A stretch of 64,000 nucleotides of DNA from Piezodorus guildinii (lineage: Eukaryota; Arthropoda; Insecta; Hemiptera; Pentatomidae). The notes beneath the pieces are model-generated. The model was not told the origin of the DNA and did no database searches. It saw only the letters and a program-made list of their open reading frames with translations. Made by a program: the position numbers and the translations under genes. The first letter of the stretch is position 1. Every line of letters starts with the position of its first letter. Shown piece after piece: positions 54,151 through 64,000 of the stretch. Location: the NCBI GenBank assembly GCA_023052935.1, contig CM041292.1, positions 35,036,639-35,100,638 of the forward strand, given 5' to 3'.

Positions 54151-55117
54151 GTGGGTACTGCTCTAAGTCTGGTGGAGGTTCGACAGTCACCGGCGGAGGA
54201 CGGTACTTCTGGGTTCGCTGCGCTCTCAGGTTCTTGAGGGCCTGGCATCCCCGGTAATTGGCTGGGTGTGCCCCTTCACAGTTGGCACATTTGGCAGGAG
54301 TATTTCTAGTTTTGAGGCATGCCGATGTTTCATGGGCCTCTCCGCATCGCACACAACGTGGCTGGTGGTAGCAGTAAGATTTGGTGTGGGCAAAGCCCTG
54401 GCACCGAAAGCATTGTGGAATTTCTCTCTTTTTTCGGACCTCTTCAATTTTTATTTTGGTATAATAAATATAATTTAATTCGAATATTTTTTCATTAAAT
54501 GTATTTTTGGTTATATCAACAAAAAACATATTTAGTGGCAATTTAGTTCGGGCTGATATGGAATTGGTAACGTTGGAAACGTCATACCCCAATGTTTTTA
54601 ATTCCTCTTTGATAATCGATTCTGGAGTAGATGCATGGAGACCCTTAATAACCACTCTCGGGTTCTTATCTTCTGACAACTGATAAGTGTGAAAATCGGC
54701 GTTCACTTTTTTTAAACTGCGTACGGCCGATCTGTATGATTCCGGCGAGGCTGGGTAAAGTATCACATGCCTAACTGTTGATTTAATATTAAAGTGATTC
54801 TGGCCTATTTCTTTCTTTAAAAATGAAATTAAGGCTTCTATATTTTGAATTCCATTTAAAAATATAGGAGGCGGTTTTACTTGTTTACTGTCTGTTTCAT
54901 TTGGTTGGTTGTAGGCTACTGTATTATTGATGTTTAAAAGTGGGTCATACCTGTTTGTAGTTTCAATGTTGTTAATTTTTTTGGTGATTTTTCTTAGTTC
55001 TCCTGAAGAACAAGGCCGTTTTCTTCCCGTCACCACTTCCCATTCGTTGTTCTCCTCAGTAGAGGCAGAAGGACATGCCTCTTGTAGCAGTTCCATACTT
55101 CTGTCCTCTTCGGGCAT
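54059..55117 (-). pseudogene. Jockey-clade ORF1 (gag-like zinc-knuckle protein), copy A
   Basis: 352 codons, probably an RNA-binding particle protein. An acidic N-terminus is followed by a gag-type domain (VVIKGLHASTPESIIKEELK, PRE_C2HC-like). Then come three zinc knuckles: CFRCQGFAHTKSYC, CVRCGEAHETSAC and CANCEGAHPANYRGC. A Pro/Gln-rich tail ends at 54,059. The normal C-terminal helix of such proteins (LNNLSALIQPLLTLMNQISQ) is found instead in another frame that ends at 53,862, so a frameshift probably lies at about 54,060-54,150. Copy B shares it. Confidence 0.85.
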
Positions 55118-55500
55118 CCTAGCCCCACACTACTTATATCCACTAGTATAAATGTTCACTATTAGTAATTATTCACTTACAATCACTGATCCTATTTATA
55201 AACAAAAGTACCGTGCACTGTTTTGAACAACCGAACATAAAAGAAATGGTTCTTAATTATTTATCTAATTTAACCTCAGCACTATAACCTTCCACCACTT
55301 CACATTTTTTTGTACTTTTTTAATTGTTACTTACATATAAATCCTATAACTTTTATAACTTTCTGAACTAGATCAAAAACTGGTCCTTTAGAGAAAAGAA
55401 TCACACATAAATATCATTTATAAAAAAAGAATAAATCATATTTCGAACAGACACATTCGGAGCACGTGCTTATTACTACACTGTCATCACCTGTTCCCCA

Positions 55501-55935
55501 GGAAAATAAATTTGAAGAAAAAAAATATAAACTTTAGGGGAAGAAGTTTTAAAAATTAAGCATTTAAGCATAGTCAGCCTATTTTAATCAGAATGAAACC
55601 TACATGTTGAAGCCCATTTAATTTTACATCGAAATATGGAGTTTAATCAAAATCGTTATAGCCGTTTTTGAGAAAATCGTTAAAAAAGGTGCAAAATGTA
55701 ATAAGTAATAAATAATAAAGTAACACTTCCGCTCAGCCGATTTTGGTAAAAAAAAGTTTCTGCAACATCTTGGGGGTACTAGTTGTCTTAATTATGAAAT
55801 TTCAGTTTCATAGGAGTTTCCAGATTCAACTTACCACAATACACACACACACACACACACACACCTCTTTTTGCGGAACTAGGTCATTTGAACTCAGGAA
55901 TCCTAAAACGTGTATTTACGTTGAAAACTTTAAAA
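55501..55935 (-). repeat. ACTTTCACTTA-ended repeat, right part, copy A
   Basis: Continues the copy interrupted by the LINE: 'aaactttaggggaagaagtt', 'ttaattttacatcgaaatat', 'gccgtttttgagaaaatcgt', (CA)n at 55,843-55,864, 'tttgcggaactaggtcattt'. It is broken at 'gttgaaaacttt' by foreign sequence; the family end 'gtaagtgaaagtaaaaa' reappears at 56,580. Confidence 0.8.
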
Positions 55936-56578
55936 AAAATTGTTTTTTTGTTGTTGTTTTTTCTCCTTTATTGTTGAAAAACTCCAAAACAAAGAAAACA
56001 ACGTTGAAAAAACAAATTAGTGCAACAGTACAGGCCTTATCTTATGGTTGCATACATGTTTTTAACCGCGAAGCTGACTTAAAACGGCTGCAACACTAAA
56101 ATTATTAGCGAGAATTTTTTCTTATTTCCTTTAATGTTGAAAAACTCTGATGAGAAAGAAAAACAATGTTGTAAAAGCAAATTAGTGCAACAGTGATTTA
56201 TCCAAACTTACACTACCTTTGAGGCATTTCAAGTTTGGCATTCCTAAGTCCACTGCATGTGGTGGTTCCGACTGTAGGCTTTCGCCTAAACTTTACTTGA
56301 TGGGGAGAGACCATCTTCCAGGCTTATTAAAATATAATGGATTCAGACTGCAGAGTCCAGACCCCTTCCCTCGGCGAGAACGTTGACCAAAAGGACAGTG
56401 CTTTGCCACCTTCCAGGCCTGGGTGGAGGTGCAATATCTCTGAAGAGAGGGTTGGTACAGGCCTCTAGCCCACCAAAGAACTTGATGTGCCTCCACTACT
56501 ATATACTCAGGCACTGAGGGTAGCTGGAGCTCCTCGTGGATGTGGCTATTTCGGGCTCTTTGGAGCGAAGTGATATAT
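55936..56578. repeat. Unclassified insertion with a 163-165-bp-spaced direct repeat, copy A
   Basis: Related ~70-bp units lie at 55,961-56,029 and 56,124-56,194 ('tgttgaaaaactc', 'caaattagtgcaacagt'). About 56,330-56,575 is balanced in composition, with a 73-codon minus-strand frame I do not recognise. The whole block replaces the end of the surrounding repeat, so it is likely an unidentified mobile element. Confidence 0.6.
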
Positions 56579-56705
56579 AGGTAAGTGAAAGTAAAAATAA
56601 TTACCCATTCCCGTACAACTGAGTGTCAATGTTAACATGTTTACATACAAATGAACTTTAATTTTTAGACAAATCTAATAACAAATGCTTATTTTTTGTA
56701 ATTTA

Positions 56706-56830
56706 TTGTAGGCATATACAGTGCATTTTTAGGTATTATTCACCCTAAAATTCCCTTAAGCAAAAGAAGAAAATATTATCAAGCTTTATCTACGTACATA
56801 AATTAATATGTATGTTTTGACAAATTGACA
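56706..56830. repeat. Unnamed repeat Y, copy A
   Basis: 'catatacagtgcatttttag', 'tattattcaccctaaaattc' and 'gcaaaagaagaaaatattat' match 21,115-21,240. Confidence 0.65.
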
Positions 56831-57049
56831 AAGGTACCTAAATAATGAACATGGCATGTAATTTTAGAAGTGTTGTTAAATAAGTGTTAACCCTGATGAT
56901 GAATGACATTTGGTCTCAAAACTTAGGAAAACTTATTATTAATTTTTTTGATTAATGATTGACTACATTATATGAAGAAAATGATCTACTGCATTTTATT
57001 AATATATATAAATATAGTACTTATATAAAGTACTCTTTAAAAAAGAAGA

Positions 57050-57288
57050 GGCAGAAAGACTGTGACGCGACAGGCTGTGTCTCCTGGTCCTCACGTTTCT
57101 CGATGCATTTTGTGGTGTAGGGTCATCACTCCTTACGCCTAATTTTGTGAGTAGCTATCATTTGGCTGACGGGACTCACTTACCCGAGGGAGAGGCTGTG
57201 AGAGAATCCCCATTTAATTACATCCTTATAAAAATCCTTATGGGAATGGGATTCGAACTCACAATCTTTAGCATGAGCGACTAGCGCG
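57050..57288 (-). repeat. tRNA-derived SINE, family 3, head cut by the duplication junction
   Basis: The body is as in the 22,510 copy, in reverse; the B-box complement is 'gggattcgaactcacaat'. It stops at 'ctagcgcg', whereas the counterpart in copy B continues 'ctagccactcagcaacagg', showing the junction cut the tRNA-like head. Confidence 0.85.
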
Positions 57289-57293
57289 ACTAA
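57289..57293. other. Tandem duplication junction with 5-bp filler
   Basis: 'actaa' matches neither the continuation of the SINE (seen in copy B) nor the sequence left of the copy-A start. Filler of this kind is typical of end joining. Confidence 0.75.
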
Positions 57294-57696
57294 TATATGC
57301 GACAATAGATTTATCGGCTTTTCATTTTTTCTAAAACCTTAAGCTTTCCAACAGTATATTATATTACTGTTTTTATGTACAAAAACACTAAAATTGCATA
57401 CAAAATATTTTTGCCCTTTCTTCTTTATTTGGATATCGATTTAGTTGATCTTATATATATATCCGTCTTTGATCAATGCTAACAAGATGGCATCGCAAGA
57501 AAGAAGAGGAAGAATTTTCGAAGAGAAAAAAATGGAAAATAAATTTTTTTTTTTTTTTTAACTTAATATTTTTATTTGCACCTGTATATGTTACAATCAG
57601 CAAATGAGTTCTATTTGATAAACATAGCATGGGTTGGCATGAGGGAGATAGTACCCAGTGGTGCATCCTCCTGACATTCAAAAACAAACTATTTTT

Positions 57697-60055
57697 TCAG
57701 GCTAGGAGGTCCCTCATCCAACTCCTTTTCAGCCTACGCCGAGTTATGTATGGTATGTCAGTTGTAGCCATGTTTTGTACAAGTTTGTTTCTATGTCCAT
57801 TTAGTTTGTCGTGAAATCGTTTGTAAGTCAGTCGAATGTGGTTTATTGTAGTTGGAATACGTAAGTCAGTGTGTAGGGTATCGTTTGATACATATGGTGG
57901 TGAGTTCATTGCTAGTCTTAAAAATTGCGATTGAAAGGTTTGTATTTTTCGTATGTGTGTCTTTTTAGCGGGTCCGTATATTTGGCAAGCGTAAGTCCAT
58001 ATTGGTTTTAATAAATAAGTGTAAACATTTAGTTTCTGTCTGGTGGATAATTTAGAACGTCTATGTAATATTGAATATAATAGTCTAAGTCGAAAGTTTA
58101 GCGTTTTACGTTTTGTCTTGACGTGTGGGCCCCATGTCAATCTTTTGTCAAATATTAGTCCTAAGTACGTTACTGTATTTGTTTGCGGTAAAGGGTTATT
58201 GTCTATGTAAACTGAAGGGCAGATTCCGCGTCTAAGTGTAAATGTAATATGTAGTGACTTGTCATGGTTAATTTTTAACTTCCATTTCTTACACCAGTTT
58301 TGTACGTTGTCCAAATGGTGTTGTAATATCATACTGGTTTGTATAGGGTCTGTGTTTCTCGTAATAATTGCAGTGTCGTCGGCATATGTCGCGGTTAAGA
58401 TGTTTTGGTCTGTTGGTAAGTCATATGTGTATATTAAGTAGAGAAGAGGGGCAAGGATAGAACCTTGGGGTACACCTGCAGAAATTGGTTTTATTGATGA
58501 GGTCTCAGAACCCTGTCGGACAGAGAAGAAACGGTCATAGAGAAAAGATTGTAAAACTAAGTAATATGTGCTTGAAAGTATAGGTTTTAGTTTAAAAAGA
58601 AGACCCTGGTGCCATACTCTATCAAAAGCCTGAGTAACATCCAAAAAAGCCCCAGATGCGTACTGTTTTAGTTCTAGTGCAGTAGTAATGTAGTCGGTAA
58701 CTCTGTGTAGCTGTTGTGTTGTGGAATGAAAAGAGCGAAATCCGAATTGGTGATCTGGTAATATGTCGTGGTCTGTCAGTATGTTAATAATCCGTTCGTA
58801 CAACAGTTTTTCAAATATTTTCGAACATACCGGAAGAAGGCTAATAGGTCTATAAGAGGCAGGTCTATTTTGTCTTTGTTAGGTTTATGTACCATTGAAA
58901 TTGAAGAATATTTCCATTGAATAGGGAATTTAGTTGTCCTAAGTATAGCATAGTACAGTGTTGTAAGGAAGACTAAAGCTTTTCTGGGGATTTTTTGTAG
59001 TATTTTTGCAGTGATAAGGTCATAACCAGGGGTCTTCTTTTTTGGCATTATCATAATCTGTCTTGATACTTCAGAAGGAGTAAAGGTTTTTGGCGGAAAG
59101 GACATAGGAAGAGGTGAGTTTAAGACTTTCTGCACATAATTTTCGTGTTGTATGTCTGTTAAGTCTGTGTGAGTTTTAAAAACAGTTAAAAGGTAGTCAG
59201 CAAAAATTACAGATTTCTCTTTGTCCGACACAGCCCAAGAACCATCATCTTTTCTCAATGGGACGGATACTTCGCGATGTTTTAGGAGGCGCTTGGTATG
59301 TCGCCAAAGACTGCTGTCGTTCGTTGTCAAGTTTTCCAGATATTTGTCAAAGTTAGTTTGTTTAAATTTTCGTATTTCTCGCTTAGTTCATTATTAAGTT
59401 TGTTGAAGGTTCGTCTGTCTGAAGGAAGTCTGTTAGTTTGCCATTGTTTTCGTGATCGTCTCTTGGCTCTTATTAGGTCCCTGATGTATTGAGGGTAGGA
59501 CGGTAAACTTACTCCTTGCCTTCTTTTTATTTCTTGTGAGGACCAGGGAGCTTCTTGGATGGTTGAGGTGAAAAGTTCAACCGCTTCTTCTAAATCCTTT
59601 TCGGTTTTTAATGCTTTAGGCACGGTAAGCTGGTCATTAATACATTCATTAAAGATGTCCCAATTTATGACGCCGTAAGTGAGTGATGGTCTCCTTTCTG
59701 CAAAGAATTTTTCTACCCCCAACATCAGGGTTACCGGTAAATGGTCCGAGCCAAGATCTGTTTCGGTAATAATGGTAATTGGTAGAGTTGTCAAATCTTT
59801 GGCTATAAATATGTCAAGTACGTCAGGTTTTTTGTACTGAGAATTTGGTAAGTAAGTTGGTTTGTCGGGGACAAATACATTTAATGACAACTGGGTAACA
59901 GCAGACTTGAGTCTCCTGCCTCTTGGTGTGCATAAACGTGAACCCCAGTGTTGATGTTTCGCATTGAAGTCGCCTCCAGCAAGGAATGTTCTACCAAATG
60001 ATTGAAAGAGTTCTACGAACATTTGCTCTGTTAGAATATCAGTAGATAGAAGCAA
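57697..60055 (-). pseudogene. Jockey ORF2, main part, copy B, two extra frameshifts
   Basis: Three open pieces: 60,055-59,327 (endonuclease end and linker), 59,330-58,776 (early RT) and 58,803-57,697 (RT from FGFRSFHSTT through YADD to the C-terminus). The breaks correspond to single missing bases against copy A: one T in the TTT at about 59,383 and one T in the T run at about 58,869. All other motifs are as in copy A. Confidence 0.92.
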
Positions 60056-60386
60056 TTGTTATGTTTCTGTGGTTGGTCTGTAGCTGTATCCCTGTTATTT
60101 GTATTTGAGCCGTCGAGTTTACGTGTATTGGATAATGTTTAAGGTTAGATTTAATTAGTATGGCTGTCCCTCCGTGGGCAGTATTGTCTGGATGGTCTGT
60201 TCTGTACAAAGTATAATTTGGTATGTAAAGTTTGTTACGTGAAGTTAGATGTGTTTCCGTCAGAAGTACAATGTCAATACGTTTTTGTTGCATATAAATT
60301 TCCAGTTCAGTTTTATGTCGAAGTATTCCGTTTGTGTTCCAAAGAAGGATTGACAGGGAGCCAACAGTCAGAGAACTAATGTCCAT
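60039..60386 (-). pseudogene. Jockey ORF2, endonuclease N-terminal part, copy B
   Basis: Identical in translation to 53,525-53,872, with the same stop after NITIASIY. Confidence 0.87.
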
Positions 60387-60572
60387 AAGTAGCAGTTAGG
60401 GCTTGTGTTAGTTGTGATATTTGATTCATTAGGGTCAAAAGGGGCTGGATGAGGGCACTTAAATTATTTAATAAATTTGTTTGTTGGGAAGGTAAAGACC
60501 CAGCTGGTTGCACCAGCTGACTACTATCTTCCCTCATACCTGATCTTGGATATGGCTGAGGCTGATGAGTCT

Positions 60573-61631
60573 CTAAGTTCGGTCTAGGACAGTTCGGGCG
60601 CTCCATTCTTGGAAGAAAGTGAAAGGTTCCGAAGGCTGCTGTTGATAAGGGCTGTTTGGTAGTGGTGGGTACTGCTCTAAGTCTGGTGGAGGTTCGACAG
60701 TCACCGGCGGAGGACGGTACTTCTGGGTTCGCTGCGCTCTCAGGTTCTTGAGGGCCTGGCATCCCCGGTAATTGGCTGGGTGTGCCCCTTCACAGTTGGC
60801 ACATTTGGCAGGAGTATTTCTAGTTTTGAGGCATGCCGATGTTTCATGGGCCTCTCCGCATCGCACACAACGTGGCTGGTGGTAGCAGTAAGATTTGGTG
60901 TGGGCAAAGCCCTGGCACCGAAAGCATTGTGGAATTTCTCTCTTTTTTCGGACCTCTTCAATTTTTATTTTGGTATAATAAATATAATTTAATTCGAATA
61001 TTTTTTCATTAAATGTATTTTTGGTTATATCAACAAAAAACATATTTAGTGGCAATTTAGTTCGGGCTGATATGGAATTGGTAACGTTGGAAACGTCATA
61101 CCCCAATGTTTTTAATTCCTCTTTGATAATCGATTCTGGAATAGATGCATGGAGACCCTTAATAACCACTCTCGGGTTCTTATCTTCTGACAACTGATAA
61201 GTGTGAAAATCGGCGTTCACTTTTTTTAAACTGCGTACGGCCCATCTGTATGATTCCGGCGAGGCTGGGTAAAGTATCACATGCCTAACTGTTGATTTAA
61301 TATTAAAGTGATTCTGGCCTATTTCTTTCTTTAAAAATGAAATTAAGGCTTCTATATTTTGAATTCCATTTAAAAATATAGGAGGCGGTTTTACTTGTTT
61401 ACTGTCTGTTTCATTTGGTTGGTTGTAGGCTACTGTATTATTGATGTTTAAAAGTGGGTCATACCTGTTTGTAGTTTCAATGTTGTTAATTTTTTTGGTG
61501 ATTTTTCTTAGTTCCCCTGAAGAACAAGGCCGTTTTCTTCCCGTCACCACTTCCCATTCGTTGTTCTCCTCAGTAGAGGCAGAAGGACCTGCCTCTTGTA
61601 GCAGTTCCATACTTCTGTCCTCTTCGGGCAT
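60573..61631 (-). pseudogene. Jockey ORF1, copy B
   Basis: 352 codons, differing from copy A at three residues that I can see (Cys/Gly near residue 15, Ser/Trp in the RSAVRS stretch, Thr/Ile in LHASTPES). Zinc knuckles are unchanged, and the same C-terminal frame break is present (displaced end at 60,376-60,660). Confidence 0.87.
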
Positions 61632-62014
61632 CCTAGCCCCACACTACTTATATCCACTAGTATAAATGTTCACTATTAGTAATTATTCACTTACAATCAC
61701 TGATCCTATTTATAAACAAAAGTACCGTGCACTGTTTTGAACAACCGAACATAAAAGAAATGGTTCTTAATTATTTATCTAATTTAACCTCAGCACTATA
61801 ACCTTCCACCACTTCACATTTTTTTGTACTTTTTTAATTGTTACTTACATATAAATCCTATAACTTTTATAACTTTCTGAACTAGATCAAAAACTGGTCC
61901 TTTAGAGAAAAGAATCACACATAAATATCATTTATAAAAAAAGAATAAATCATATTTCGAACAGACACATTCGGAGCACGTGCTTATTACTACACTGTCA
62001 TCACCTGTTCCCCA

Positions 62015-62452
62015 GGAAAATAAATTTGAAGAAAAAAAATATAAACTTTAGGGGAAGAAGTTTTAAAAATTAAGCATTTAAGCATAGTCAGCCTATTTTA
62101 ATCAGAATGAAACCTACATGTTGAAGCCCATTTAATTTTACATCGAAATATGGAGTTTAATCAAAATCGTTATAGCCGTTTTTGAGAAAATCGTTAAAAA
62201 AGGTGCAAAATGTAATAAGTAATAAATAATAAAGTAACACTTCCGCTCAGCCGATTTTGGTAAAAAAAAGTTTCTGCAACATCTTGGGGGTACTAGTTGT
62301 CTTAATTATGAAATTTCAGTTTCATAGGAGTTTCCAGATTCAACTTACCACAATACACACACACACACACACACACACACCCCTCTTTTTGCGGAACTAG
62401 GTCATTTGAACTCAGGAATCCTAAAACGTGTATTTACGTTGAAAACTTTAAA
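62015..62452 (-). repeat. ACTTTCACTTA-ended repeat, right part, copy B
   Basis: As 55,501-55,935, with a slightly longer (CA)n (62,354-62,380). Confidence 0.8.
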
Positions 62453-63165
62453 AAAAATTGTTTTTTTGTTGTTGTTTTTTCTCCTTTATTGTTGAAAAAC
62501 TCCAAAACAAAGAAAACAACGTTGAAAAAACAAATTAGTGCAACAGTACAGGCCTTATCTTATGGTTGCATACATGTTTTTAACCGCGAAGCTGACTTAA
62601 AACGGCTGCAACACTAAAATTATTAGCGAGAATTTTTTCTTATTTCCTTTAATGTTGAAAAACTCTGATGAGAAAGAAAAACAATGTTGTAAAAGCAAAT
62701 TAGTGCAACAGTGATTTATCCAAACTTACACTACCTTTGAGGCATTTCAAGTTTGGCATTCCTAAGTCCACTGCATGTGGTGGTTCCGACTGTAGGCTTT
62801 CGCCTAAACTTTACTTGATGGGGAGAGACCATCTTCCAGGCTTATTAAAATATAACATGTCCTGAATTGGACAGATTGTATATTGCTCAATAAATAAAAA
62901 AAAAAAAAAAAAAAAAAATTAAAATATAATGGATTCAGACTGCAGAGTCCAGACCCCTTCCCTCGGCGAGAACGTTGACCAAAAGGACAGTGCTTTGCCA
63001 CCTTCCAGGCCTGGGTGGAGGTGCAATATCTCTGAAGAGAGGGTTGGTACAGGCCTCTAGCCCACCAAAGAACTTGATGTGCCTCCACTACTATATACTC
63101 AGGCACTGAGGGTAGCTGGAGCTCCTCGTGGATGTGGCTATTTCGGGCTCTTTGGAGCGAAGTGA
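62453..63165. repeat. Unclassified insertion with spaced direct repeat, copy B
   Basis: Counterpart of 55,936-56,578, interrupted by the 74-bp insertion at 62,856-62,929. Confidence 0.6.
62856..62929 (+). mobile_element. 74-bp retroposed insertion private to copy B
   Basis: Unique sequence of about 35 bp, then 'gctcaataaata' (AATAAA signal) and a poly(A) of about 22, flanked by 'attaaaatataa' (62,844-62,855 and 62,918-62,929). Copy A has the empty site at 56,326-56,337. It looks like an extremely 5'-truncated, LINE-mobilised transcript end; the source is unknown. Confidence 0.9.
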
Positions 63166-63303
63166 TATATAGGTAAGTGAAAGTAAAAATAATTACCCAT
63201 TCCCGTACAACTGAGTGTCAATGTTAACATGTTTACATAAAAATGAACTTTAATTTTTAGACAAATCTAATAACAAATGCTTATTTTTTGTAATTTATTG
63301 TAG

Positions 63304-63430
63304 GCATATACAGTGCATTTTTAGGTATTATTCACCCTAAAATTCCCTTAAGCAAAAGAAGAAAATATTATCAAGCTTTATCTACGTACATAAATTAGTA
63401 TGTATGTTTTGACAAATTGACAAAGGTACC
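63304..63430. repeat. Unnamed repeat Y, copy B
   Basis: Counterpart of 56,706-56,830. Confidence 0.65.
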
Positions 63431-63635
63431 TAAATAATGAACATGGCAGGTAATTTTAGAAGTGTTGTTAAATAAGTGTTAACCCTGATGATGAATGACA
63501 TTTGGTCTCAAAACTTAGGAAAACTTATTATTAATTTTTTTGATTAATGATTGACTACATTATATGAAGAAAATGATCTACTACATTTTATTAATATATA
63601 AATATAGTACTTATATAAAGTACTCTTTAAAAAAG

Positions 63636-63905
63636 AAGAGGCAGAAAGACTGTGACGCGACAGGCTGTGTCTCCTGGTCCTCACGTTTCTCGATGCATTT
63701 TGTGGTGTAGGGTCATCACTCCTTACGCCTAATTTTGTGAGTAGCTATCATTTGGCTGACGGGACTCACATACCCGAGGGAGAGGCTGTGAGAGAATCCC
63801 CATTTAATTACATCCTTATAAAAATCCTTATGGGAATGGGATTCGAACTCACAATCTTTAGCATGAGCGACTAGCGCGCTAGCCACTCAGCAACAGGCTC
63901 CCCAA
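63636..63905 (-). repeat. tRNA-derived SINE, family 3, complete head
   Basis: On the minus strand the head reads GGGGAGCCTGTTGCTGAGTGG, then GCTAGCGCGCTAGTCGCTCA with a B box GAGTTCGAATCCC; the body matches 22,510-22,800. Copy-B homology to copy A ends within it at 63,878. Confidence 0.85.
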
Positions 63906-64000
63906 AGTGAAGACTTCATTTACTGTCCAATATTCCTTAAGTGACAGAATTCCTTGAGAAAAGGAGAAATAACTTTTATAATTCCATAGAAGTGCGACCA
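63906..64000. other. Right edge, nothing recognised
   Basis: Single-copy flank of the duplication, too short to interpret. Confidence 0.4.

Larger units (their letters stand above)
51018..55513 (-). mobile_element. Jockey-clade LINE, copy A, 5'-complete, with target-site duplication
   Basis: The body is 51,031-55,500, flanked by 'ggaaaataaattt' (51,018-51,030 and 55,501-55,513). On the minus strand it has a ~380-bp 5' UTR starting TGGGGAACAGGTGATGACAG, a gag-like ORF1, an endonuclease/RT ORF2, a short 3' UTR and a poly(A) of about 14. It is structurally complete, but both ORFs carry frameshifts. Confidence 0.92.
50778..57288. repeat. Tandem duplication, copy A (6,511 bp)
   Basis: Nearly identical to 57,294-63,878. 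The left limit is where homology with copy B begins ('tatatgcgacaatag'); the right limit falls inside a SINE at 'ctagcgcg'. Five bases, 'actaa' (57,289-57,293), separate the copies. Confidence 0.92.
57534..62027 (-). mobile_element. Jockey-clade LINE, copy B
   Basis: Duplicate of the copy-A LINE, including 'ggaaaataaattt' on both sides (starting 57,534 and 62,015). It was therefore carried by the block duplication rather than inserted independently. Confidence 0.92.
57294..63878. repeat. Tandem duplication, copy B (6,585 bp)
   Basis: Same order as copy A. It is longer by 74 bp, the exact size of one retroposed insertion plus its target duplication; the other small indels I noticed cancel out. 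Scattered substitutions, two 1-bp deletions within ORF2 and a longer CA run were noticed. Confidence 0.92.

Noticed and set aside
1..64000. Search for an undescribed multi-gene system, CRISPR-like array or viral gene cluster
   Set aside because: Every long frame resolves to a known retrotransposon class, direct repeats are microsatellites or transposon duplications, and no set of unknown genes with conserved order exists here.

Overview
The window looks like intergenic and intronic DNA from an AT-rich, transposon-heavy animal genome, most likely an insect. The grounds are the mix of mobile elements: RTE-like elements with one endonuclease/reverse transcriptase frame and a (TTA)n tail, a two-ORF jockey-clade LINE, mariner remnants, a Helitron helicase remnant and tRNA-derived SINEs. 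One host-type gene shows GT-AG introns. A hemipteran is a guess I cannot prove. No bacterial genes, operons, CRISPR arrays, rRNA genes or genuine tRNA genes were seen.

Host gene. The only cellular gene I can support is on the minus strand between 25,427 and 15,443. Six small exons, joined in consistent phase, predict a 241-residue, seven-helix membrane protein of the lifeguard/TMBIM (Bax-inhibitor-1-like) family. Its exons are 57-156 bp and its introns are full of repeats, so no single long ORF reveals it.

Left and middle (1-50 kb). This part is layered repeats. At 6.5-10.8 kb an unnamed repeat was hit by a 5'-truncated RTE-like copy, which was then hit by a SINE and by an apparently intact full-length RTE-like element (7,162-10,181); each step is marked by target-site duplications. 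Further RTE-like copies lie at 29.1 kb (inside another LINE), at 35.5 kb, and as a second RTE-like family at 31.1 kb (inside a jockey remnant). A roughly 1-kb repeat with inverted ACTTTCACTTA ends and an internal CA/GT microsatellite at a fixed place recurs about ten times. SINEs of at least three tRNA-derived families, two internally deleted mariners, a Ty3/gypsy integrase remnant with an inverted duplication, and a Helitron helicase remnant fill most of the rest. Between them are short GC-richer stretches that do not look like transposons.

Right end (50.8-63.9 kb). A 6.5-kb block is present twice in direct tandem (50,778-57,288 and 57,294-63,878), joined through 5 bp of filler. Each copy carries the same 4.47-kb jockey-clade LINE with the same target-site duplication and the same frameshifts in ORF1 and ORF2, so the LINE was already inserted and broken before the block doubled. 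The second copy has two more frameshifts and a private 74-bp retroposed insertion.

I did not find a convincing new gene system. The most informative content is insertion and duplication history, the divergent lifeguard gene, the microsatellite-carrying repeat family and the set of unexplained non-repeat islands.
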